Below, in pieces: positions 58,090 through 64,000 of a DNA stretch of 64,000 nt (position 1 is its first letter; every line of letters starts with the position of its first letter). Origin of the DNA: Pseudomonas mucidolens. Lineage in GTDB: Bacteria > Pseudomonadota > Gammaproteobacteria > Pseudomonadales > Pseudomonadaceae. The stretch lies in NCBI RefSeq assembly GCF_900106045.1, contig NZ_LT629802.1, positions 3,658,001-3,722,000 on the forward strand. The letters run 5' to 3'. The notes beneath the pieces are model-generated. The model made no database searches. It was given only the letters and a program-made list of their open reading frames with translations, and was not told the DNA's origin. A program made the translations under genes and the position numbers.

Positions 58090-59400
58090 ATGAGCACCAC
58101 CTATAACGAGGCCGCGCCCGCCGCGCCGATCAACTCGACCCGCCGTGTTGCAACCGCGAGCATTGTCGGTACCGCCATCGAGTTCTACGACTTCTATATC
58201 TACGCCACGGCCGCCGCACTGGTGATCGGCCCGGTGTTTTTTCCGCAAACCTCCGGCACCGCGCAGATGCTCGCGGCTTTCCTGACCTTTGGTATCGCCT
58301 TTATCGCCCGGCCATTGGGCTCGGCACTGTTCGGCCACTTCGGTGACCGGATTGGGCGCAAATCGACACTCGTGGCGTCCTTGCTGCTGATGGGCGTCTG
58401 TACCACGCTGATCGGCTTGCTGCCCGGTTACGACACCATCGGCGCCTGGGCGCCGATCCTGCTTTGCGTGCTGCGCTTTGGCCAAGGTCTCGGGTTGGGC
58501 GGGGAATGGGGCGGCGCGGCGTTGCTGGCGACCGAAAACGCACCGAAAGGCAAACGTGCCTGGTTCGGTATGTTTCCGCAGTTGGGACCATCCATTGGTT
58601 TTCTCGCCGCCAACGGCCTGTTCTTGATTCTGGCCATGAACCTGAGCGACGAGCAATTCCGTAGCTGGGGCTGGCGCATTCCGTTCCTGCTCAGTGCCGC
58701 GTTGGTTATGGTCGGCCTGTACGCACGACTGAAACTGCACGAGACCCCAGTATTCGCCAACGCCGTCGCCAAGGAGAAGCCGGTAAAAGTGCCGTTGGTG
58801 GAGCTGTTCAGCCAATACTGGATGCCAGTATTGCTGGGCGCGGCGGCAATGGTGGTGTGTTATGCACTGTTCTATATCACCACCGCATTTTCCCTGAGCT
58901 ACGGCGTGACAACACTGGGCTACAGCCGCGAAACCTTCCTCGCCCTGCTGTGCTTTGCGGTGCTGTTCATGGGAGCGGCAACGCCGCTGGCGGCCTGGGC
59001 CAGTGACCGTTATGGACGCAAACCGGTGCTGATCACTGGCGCGGTATTGGCCATTCTCTCGGGCTTCACCATGGAGCCGTTGCTGACCCACGGCTCGACC
59101 TGGGCGGTAGCGCTGTTCCTGTGCCTAGAGCTGTTCCTGATGGGCGTGACCTTCGCGCCAATGGGCGCGCTGCTGCCGGAGTTGTTCCCGACCCGCGTGC
59201 GATATACCGGCGCGTCAGCGGCGTATAACCTGGGCGGGATTGTCGGTGCATCGGCGGCACCGTTCTTCGCGACCAAGCTGGTGGCGATGGGTGGCCTGAG
59301 TTATGTCGGCGGGTATGTATCGGCGGCAGCGCTGTTGAGCTTGATTGCAGTGCTGTGCCTGAAAGAGACGCGGTATAACGACTTGAACAAGGTCGAGTGA
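58090..59400 (+). CDS. MFS transporter, metabolite:H+ symporter (MHS) family
   Basis: 436 residues from ATG 58090. Twelve membrane helices. Family marks: ASIVGTAIEFYDFYIYATAA at the first helix, RPLGSALFGHFGDRIGRKS (the loop 2-3 motif), GLGLGGEWGGAALLATENAP, and WASDRYGRKPVLITGAVLA in the second half. Relatives such as YhjE, ShiA or ProP carry small carboxylates, shikimate or osmolytes; the substrate here cannot be told. Monocistronic, convergent with purT. Confidence 0.93.
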   Translation: MSTTYNEAAPAAPINSTRRVATASIVGTAIEFYDFYIYATAAALVIGPVFFPQTSGTAQMLAAFLTFGIAFIARPLGSALFGHFGDRIGRKSTLVASLLLMGVCTTLIGLLPGYDTIGAWAPILLCVLRFGQGLGLGGEWGGAALLATENAPKGKRAWFGMFPQLGPSIGFLAANGLFLILAMNLSDEQFRSWGWRIPFLLSAALVMVGLYARLKLHETPVFANAVAKEKPVKVPLVELFSQYWMPVLLGAAAMVVCYALFYITTAFSLSYGVTTLGYSRETFLALLCFAVLFMGAATPLAAWASDRYGRKPVLITGAVLAILSGFTMEPLLTHGSTWAVALFLCLELFLMGVTFAPMGALLPELFPTRVRYTGASAAYNLGGIVGASAAPFFATKLVAMGGLSYVGGYVSAAALLSLIAVLCLKETRYNDLNKVE

Positions 59401-59414
59401 CAGGTCGAATCCTC

Positions 59415-59499
59415 TGTAGGAGCGAGCTTGCTCGCGAAAAAGGTACATCCGACGCCGCCATGCGCCTGAAATACTTTCGCGAGCAAGCTCGCTCCTACA
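59415..59499. repeat. REP pair / BIME, family A, copy 3
   Basis: Perfect 25-base inverted arms (59415-59439 and 59475-59499) around a 35-base spacer, filling the convergent gap between the MFS gene (14 bases away) and purT (13 bases away). Confidence 0.93.
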
Positions 59500-59512
59500 A
59501 GGGGAGGTTGCG

Positions 59513-60694
59513 CTACAACTCTACGCTGACAGCCTGCGAGGCACGAGTCGCCTTGGCCCGCGCCGCGTCAATCGATTCATCGCGCGCCAACGCCACGCCC
59601 ATGCGGCGCTCGCCATTGACTTCGGGTTTGCCAAACAGGCGCAACGCGGTATCCGGCTCGCTCAACGCGGCACCGAGATTGGCGAACGCGGTCTGGGTCG
59701 ACTGCCCTTCCACCAGGATCACCGACGACGCCGAGGGCCCGAACTGACGGATCAACGGGATCGGCAAGCCCAGAATAGCCCGCGCATGCAGGGCAAATTG
59801 CGACAAGTCCTGGGAAATCAACGTCACCAGACCCGTGTCGTGCGGACGCGGCGAAACTTCGCTGAACCACACCTGGTCGCCTTTGATGAACAGCTCGACA
59901 CCAAACAGACCACGGCCGCCCAGCGCTTCGGTCACAGCTTTGGCGACACGCTCGGATTCGGCCAGCGCAACCGGACTCATGGCCTGCGGCTGCCAGGATT
60001 CCTGATAGTCGCCCTTCTCCTGGCGATGCCCCACCGGCGCGCAGAATGTGGTGCCACCGATGTGACGCACAGTCAGCAAGGTGATTTCGTAGTCGAAGTC
60101 GATAAAACCTTCGATGATCACCCGCCCCTTGCCGGCGCGGCCACCTTCCTGGGCATATTCCCAGGCTTTCTGCACGTCATCGGCACTGCGCAACAGGCTC
60201 TGGCCCTTGCCCGACGAACTCATCACCGGCTTGACCACACACGGAAAGCCCAGGTCTTCGACGGCCTTGCGGTAGTCTTCCACGGTGTCTGCAAAGTGAT
60301 ACGGCGAGGTCGGCAGGTCCAGCTCTTCAGCGGCCAGGCGACGGATGCCTTCGCGGTTCATGGTCAACTGCGCCGCACGGGCGGTGGGAATCACGGTGAA
60401 ACCTTCGGACTCCAGCTCCACCAGGGTGGCGGTGGCGATGGCTTCGATTTCCGGAACGATGAAGTCTGGTTTTTCAGCTTCGATCACTGCACGCAGGGCG
60501 GCGCCGTCGAGCATGTTGATCACATGGCTGCGATGGGCAACCTGCATCGCCGGCGCGTTGGCGTAACGATCCACGGCGATTACTTCAACGCCCAGGCGCT
60601 GCAGTTCAATTACCACTTCCTTGCCCAGCTCACCGCAGCCACACATCAATACACGGGTCGCGGTGGGCGACAATGGAGTTCCGATTCGGGTCAT
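59513..60694 (-). CDS. purT: Formate-dependent phosphoribosylglycinamide formyltransferase PurT
   Basis: 393 residues from ATG 60694 (a GTG one codon earlier is also possible). It uses formate and ATP for the third step of purine synthesis. ATP-grasp protein: [20 protein letters not shown] nucleotide-binding start, [35 protein letters not shown] (P-loop lid) split across the grasp, [24 protein letters not shown] and [13 protein letters not shown] C-terminal segment. Intact. Confidence 0.97.
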   Translation of the reverse strand: MTRIGTPLSPTATRVLMCGCGELGKEVVIELQRLGVEVIAVDRYANAPAMQVAHRSHVINMLDGAALRAVIEAEKPDFIVPEIEAIATATLVELESEGFTVIPTARAAQLTMNREGIRRLAAEELDLPTSPYHFADTVEDYRKAVEDLGFPCVVKPVMSSSGKGQSLLRSADDVQKAWEYAQEGGRAGKGRVIIEGFIDFDYEITLLTVRHIGGTTFCAPVGHRQEKGDYQESWQPQAMSPVALAESERVAKAVTEALGGRGLFGVELFIKGDQVWFSEVSPRPHDTGLVTLISQDLSQFALHARAILGLPIPLIRQFGPSASSVILVEGQSTQTAFANLGAALSEPDTALRLFGKPEVNGERRMGVALARDESIDAARAKATRASQAVSVEL

Positions 60695-60762
60695 CACAGG
60701 TCCTCAGGGCAGCGGATCAGGGGAGAAAGGCGGGCATTTTACATGAACCGCGGCAATTGGCC

Positions 60763-61230
60763 TCAGTTGACCACACGCTGGCGCCGCAAACGCCAGGCCA
60801 TCGCCAGCCACACCACGCTCACCCCGGCAAATTTCGAGGCCAGGGCGGTACCGACCGCCACGGGTGTAAGCACGCCGATCATGCCGAAGAAAATGAAGGT
60901 ATCGAGGGGAATGCTCAGCGCCGAACTGAGCCACAACCGGTCGTGCAACGGGCGCTTGGTGATGCTGAACACCAGCCAGTCAATGCACTCGGACACCGCG
61001 AACGCCGTGGCGCTGGCGAATGCGATGGAGGGATCGGAGGTGATGTAGGACAGTACCAACGCCGCCAACATGGCGATAATCGCGCCATGGCCGAAGCGGG
61101 TTTGCACCATGTCCCGCAGGATAAACACCAGGCCACCCCAGGCGGACCAGATGACATCCAGGTGAGGGGCGGTGGAAAAGGCGAAGTTGATCAGCACGAC
61201 GCTGCTGATGTAGGCAATCAGGAAAAGCAT
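60763..61230 (-). CDS. VUT-family (YhhQ-like) membrane protein
   Basis: 155 residues with about four or five membrane helices: LFLIAYISSVVLINFAFS, WGGLVFILRDMVQTRFGHGA, the SIAFASATAFAVSECIDWLVFS block and SIPLDTFIFFGMIGV. This matches the VUT_1 domain of YhhQ-type queuosine-precursor transporters, but it is much shorter than the ~220-residue E. coli protein, so its transport role is uncertain. REP copy 4 lies just upstream. Confidence 0.85.
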   Translation of the reverse strand: MLFLIAYISSVVLINFAFSTAPHLDVIWSAWGGLVFILRDMVQTRFGHGAIIAMLAALVLSYITSDPSIAFASATAFAVSECIDWLVFSITKRPLHDRLWLSSALSIPLDTFIFFGMIGVLTPVAVGTALASKFAGVSVVWLAMAWRLRRQRVVN

Positions 61231-61251
61231 AAAAACGAAGAAACCTATACC

Positions 61252-61352
61252 TGTAGGAGCGAGCTTTGCTCGCGAAAAACATCAACGATTACACGGGACA
61301 CCTGACTATACGCGGTGTCCTTGCGTTTTTCGTGAGCAAGCTCGCTTCTACA
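61252..61352. repeat. REP pair / BIME, family A, copy 4 (degenerate)
   Basis: Same core as the other copies but imperfect: an extra T in the left arm (GAGCTTTGCTCGC), and two changes in the right (CGTGAGCAAG and GCTTCTAC). It ends 10 bases past the DUF1289 stop and lies before the VUT gene. Confidence 0.88.
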
Positions 61353-61362
61353 GGGGTAACGA

Positions 61363-61569
61363 TTATTTCGCGGGTAACATCCACACCATCCCACTCGCCA
61401 CCGCCCGCTCATGGCACAAGCCCAGCACCACGCGGCGCTCAGCATTGTCCATCAGCCCCCAACGGGTAATTTCCGCAGCGGTGCGCTGGCAGCCGGTACA
61501 CACGTCATCCTCATCCAGCGCACAAATGCTCACACAGGGCGAGGCGACCGGACGTTCCGCGACACTCAT
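61363..61569 (-). CDS. DUF1289 small protein
   Basis: 68 residues with a cysteine group ([20 protein letters not shown], four Cys at residues ~11-27 in C-x3-C-x6-C-x2-C spacing) and [13 protein letters not shown] after it, the DUF1289 signature, likely a metal or iron-sulfur site. ATG overlaps the gamma-carbonic anhydrase stop by four bases, so the two are co-translated. Function is unknown. Confidence 0.92.
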   Translation of the reverse strand: MSVAERPVASPCVSICALDEDDVCTGCQRTAAEITRWGLMDNAERRVVLGLCHERAVASGMVWMLPAK

Positions 61570-62090
61570 TCTTCCTGCTCAAGCAGATCTCGCGCATAGC
61601 GCTGGGAGTTATGCACATAGTGCGCGGCACTGGCTTCCAGCATTTTTTTCTGCTGCTCAGTCAGTTCGCGCACCACTTTGCCCGGCGAGCCCATCACCAG
61701 AGACCCATCGGGAATTTCCTTGCCTTCACCGATCAGCGAGTTGGCGCCGATGATGCAGTTTTTGCCGATTTTCGCGCCGTTGAGAATGACCGCGTTAATA
61801 CCGATCAAGCTGTAGTCGCCAACGGTGCAACCGTGGAGCATGGCGTTATGGCCGACGGTCACACCCGTGCCTAAGGTCAGCGGGTAGCCCATGTCGGTAT
61901 GCATCACCGTGCCATCTTGAACATTGCTGTTCTTGCCGATCAGGATCAACTCGTTGTCGCCGCGCAATACCGCGTTGAACCAGACGTTGGCCCCCTCTTC
62001 CAATTTGACCCGGCCCACGAGCGTGGCATTCGGGGCCACCCAACTGTGGGGATGGGTTTCGACTCGGGCGTCGCCCAGGCGGTATTTCAT
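61566..62090 (-). CDS. Gamma-carbonic anhydrase family protein (YrdA-like)
   Basis: 174 residues from ATG 62090. Left-handed beta-helix hexapeptide repeats run through the protein; the metal-binding histidines are in [14 protein letters not shown] and [14 protein letters not shown]. Marked by [19 protein letters not shown] at the start. It resembles E. coli YrdA/PaaY; hydration of CO2 is not certain in this subfamily. Overlaps the DUF1289 gene. Confidence 0.93.
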   Translation of the reverse strand: MKYRLGDARVETHPHSWVAPNATLVGRVKLEEGANVWFNAVLRGDNELILIGKNSNVQDGTVMHTDMGYPLTLGTGVTVGHNAMLHGCTVGDYSLIGINAVILNGAKIGKNCIIGANSLIGEGKEIPDGSLVMGSPGKVVRELTEQQKKMLEASAAHYVHNSQRYARDLLEQEE

Positions 62091-62127
62091 GGTTTGTTCC
62101 TCACGGCGCGCCATACGAAGCGATGGC

Positions 62128-62730
62128 TCAGGTATTGATGAAGCTTTTCGGCGGACGGTGCAGGCTGATGTCGGCATCGTCATACAGCAGGTTGATCAGC
62201 TCGACGATCATGATCGCCGTCAGGCCCCAGATCTTGTATTCACCAAATCGATAACTGGGCACGTACCAACTGCGCCCCTGGTAATCGATGCGATGTGTGT
62301 GCTCACGGGGATCCTGGCGAAAAAACTCCAGGGGCACGTTGAACACCGCCGCAATTTCAGCATCGTTGGCCAGGTATTCGACGTAATCGGGGACGACCCC
62401 CACGTAAGGTGTGACACGAATGCCGTGCAGGGAGATCAACGGGCTCAACGGGCCGATCACTTCCACCAGGCCCGGTGGCAGGCCGATTTCCTCTTCGGCC
62501 TCGCGTAGCGCGGTGAAGACCAGGTCCGGGTCCTCGGGGTCGCGACGCCCGCCGGGAAACGCCACTTCACCGCCGTGGGTCGACAGTCCGCTGGCGCGCA
62601 GGGTCAGGATCAGCTCGGGTTCGTCACTGCGGGTAATCGGCACCAGCACGGCAGCCTCGGGGAAACGACTGTCAGTTTCCAGAGTGCGTGGTGTGTGATT
62701 GCTTACACGGCGAAGTAGCTCGTCCAGCAT
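62128..62730 (-). CDS. CoA pyrophosphatase, NUDIX family
   Basis: 200 residues. NUDIX box in [20 protein letters not shown] followed by [10 protein letters not shown], with the CoA signature [20 protein letters not shown] upstream (the LLTxRaxxlrxHxGqvaFPGG-type pattern). It hydrolyses CoA to 3',5'-ADP and 4'-phosphopantetheine. Start ATG 62730 faces the divergent second NUDIX gene 146 bases away. Confidence 0.93.
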   Translation of the reverse strand: MLDELLRRVSNHTPRTLETDSRFPEAAVLVPITRSDEPELILTLRASGLSTHGGEVAFPGGRRDPEDPDLVFTALREAEEEIGLPPGLVEVIGPLSPLISLHGIRVTPYVGVVPDYVEYLANDAEIAAVFNVPLEFFRQDPREHTHRIDYQGRSWYVPSYRFGEYKIWGLTAIMIVELINLLYDDADISLHRPPKSFINT

Positions 62731-62876
62731 GAGTCATCTCGATCTGTTGGCTACCTTGCATGATGCACCAAAGCGTGCGGCCCCCCAAGCCCAAAACCCG
62801 GGTCGTGTCGCGAAACGACAACTTGCAGGGCAAAGCCCTGCACGCCAAGATAGGCACAGTCCCCAGGAACCCAAGC

Positions 62877-63425
62877 ATGAATTTCTGCAGCCAGTGCGGC
62901 AAACCGGTCACCCAACGCATTCCCGAAGGCGACGCACGCTTGCGGCATGTCTGCGACCACTGTCAAACCATTCACTATCAGAATCCCAACATCGTCGCTG
63001 GCACCGTGCCAGTCTGGGGCAAGCAAGTGCTGTTATGCCGTCGCGCCATCGAGCCGCGCCTGGGCTACTGGACCCTGCCCGCCGGGTTTATGGAGAACGG
63101 CGAGACCGTTGAACAGGCGGCGGTACGCGAAACCCTGGAGGAAGCCTGCGCCAGAGTCCGCGACCTGAATATCTACACCTTGATCGACGTACCGCACATC
63201 AGCCAGGTGCATATTTTCTACCGTGCCGAGCTGATCGACCTGGATTTCCAGCCAGGCATCGAGAGCCTCGAAGTGCAGCTGTTCGATGAGGCCGATATCC
63301 CTTGGTCCGAGCTGGCTTTCCGCACCGTCGGACGTACTTTAGAATGCTTTTTCGCCGACCGTCGGCAACAGGTGTTTCCAGTGCGCAGCGAATCAGTGCC
63401 GCCGCTGACTCAACCGGCAAAATAA
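62877..63425 (+). CDS. NUDIX hydrolase with N-terminal zinc ribbon
   Basis: 182 residues from ATG 62877; the open frame upstream lacks a site. Zinc ribbon: CSQCGKPV and CDHCQTIHYQNP (four cysteines at residues ~4, 7, 26 and 29). NUDIX box GFMENGETVEQAAVRETLEE followed by A. Similar to NudC-like and ADP-ribose pyrophosphatase-like proteins; the substrate is not clear. Divergent from the CoA pyrophosphatase gene. Confidence 0.9.
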   Translation: MNFCSQCGKPVTQRIPEGDARLRHVCDHCQTIHYQNPNIVAGTVPVWGKQVLLCRRAIEPRLGYWTLPAGFMENGETVEQAAVRETLEEACARVRDLNIYTLIDVPHISQVHIFYRAELIDLDFQPGIESLEVQLFDEADIPWSELAFRTVGRTLECFFADRRQQVFPVRSESVPPLTQPAK

Positions 63426-63460
63426 CCCTCCCGGGCCGACTTCAAAGGGATATTGTTTCA

Positions 63461-63964
63461 ATGCGTTGGTTGCTCGCTCTGTTCTGCCTTTCGTTTGTCA
63501 GCCTGTCGTCGGCGTCCACTCTGACCACCTTGGGCGGCAAGCCGGTCGAGAAGGTTCTGGTGCTCAAATCCGCCCATCAGTTGCAACTGATCAACGATGG
63601 CAAGCCTTTCAAGACCTACCGCATTTCCCTGGGTAAAAACCCCAAGGGTCACAAATTTATCGAAGGCGACCGCCGCACGCCGGAAGGTTTCTACTGGATC
63701 GACTGGCGCAAGACCAGCGACCGCTTCAATCTCTCCATGCACATCTCCTACCCGAACATCAGTGACGCCGCCCGCGCCCGCCGCGAAGGGGTCAAGCCCG
63801 GCAGCATGATCATGATCCACGGCACGCCAGACAGCGAAGACTACCCGGAACAGTGGTTTCACACGCTGGACTGGACCGATGGCTGCATCGGCATGCGCAA
63901 CGTCGACATGCGTGAAGTCTGGCGCTTGGTGAAAGACGGCACGATGATCGAGATTCGGCCGTAA
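63461..63964 (+). CDS. YafK-type L,D-transpeptidase
   Basis: 167 residues. Signal peptide (MRWLLALFCLSFVSLSSA). The L,D-transpeptidase (YkuD) catalytic motif is MIHGTPDSEDYPEQWFHTL followed by DWTDGCIGMRN, giving the active-site cysteine in DGCIGM, with the histidine in MIHGT. Periplasmic; may trim or crosslink peptidoglycan or lipoprotein links. Follows the NUDIX gene by 35 bases. The remaining 36 bases of the window show nothing. Confidence 0.92.
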   Translation: MRWLLALFCLSFVSLSSASTLTTLGGKPVEKVLVLKSAHQLQLINDGKPFKTYRISLGKNPKGHKFIEGDRRTPEGFYWIDWRKTSDRFNLSMHISYPNISDAARARREGVKPGSMIMIHGTPDSEDYPEQWFHTLDWTDGCIGMRNVDMREVWRLVKDGTMIEIRP

Positions 63965-64000
63965 TCCTCGACCGTTGGTAAATCAATTCAAAAATATTTC

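Noticed and set aside
59397..59747. Short peptides such as FREQARSY from the REP pairs
   Set aside because: The same peptide appears at every family A copy because the repeat is read through; it is not a gene.
59786..61048. 420-codon plus-strand frame across purT
   Set aside because: Shadow of purT and part of the VUT gene; no plausible protein.

Overview
The window is a stretch of chromosome from a fluorescent Pseudomonas, most likely the P. fluorescens group. The evidence is GC-rich coding sequence, Pseudomonas-type REP repeats between genes, and a gene order that matches, from memory, P. aeruginosa PAO1 from about PA3667 to PA3755: plsB, mexK-mexJ-mexL, rsmJ, tsaB, adk, ppc, lptF, lysS, prfB, the wsp cluster, recJ, thrC-hom-dsbC-xerD, rplS-trmD-rimM-rpsP, ffh and purT. 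I see no prophage, integrase, transposase, rRNA, tRNA, CRISPR array or recognisable defence island. It reads as core genome with some lineage-specific small genes.

Layout. 1-5.1 kb: the 3' end of rlmA, a small hypothetical, a cold-shock protein, plsB, a YbaY-type lipoprotein and a DUF4197 exported protein. 5.4-10.3 kb: a MexJK-type RND efflux operon with its divergent TetR regulator MexL. 10.3-19.7 kb: rsmJ, a repeat-containing hypothetical, an extensin-like protein, a PEP-mutase-type lyase, DUF72 protein, tsaB, adk and ppc. 20-25.9 kb: a lipoprotein plus lptF pair behind a candidate AlgU promoter, then a minus-strand group of poorly known genes (alpha/beta-hydrolase lipoprotein, DUF1704 zinc-protease-like protein, lipoprotein, TetR). 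26-28.7 kb: lysS and frameshifted prfB. 28.9-37.3 kb: the complete wspABCDEFR surface-sensing/c-di-GMP system, with six of its seven genes overlapping. 37.5-46.2 kb: DUF533/TerB-like protein, opgD, an Old-Yellow-Enzyme reductase, recJ, a YaeQ protein, a CaiB/BaiF CoA-transferase and a DUF3509 protein. 46.6-55.6 kb: thrC, hom, dsbC, xerD, a thioesterase, the rpsP-rimM-trmD-rplS operon and ffh. 55.8-64 kb: a YpjD-like cytochrome assembly protein, CorC/HlyC transporter, MFS metabolite symporter, purT, VUT-family protein, DUF1289 protein, gamma-carbonic anhydrase, two NUDIX hydrolases and a YafK-type L,D-transpeptidase.

The most useful observations are these. Eight REP/BIME inverted repeats of three families each sit 10-44 bases past the stop codon of a minus-strand gene. 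Two of them are near-identical ~150-bp hairpin elements whose spacers are also conserved. The DUF1704 protein carries an HExxxH motif and a downstream Q-E-G motif that suggest a metallopeptidase. The hypothetical at 11.2 kb is built on a duplicated ~47-residue unit. prfB has the +1 frameshift site. A good AlgU-type promoter precedes the lptF pair. I did not find a convincing new multi-gene system.
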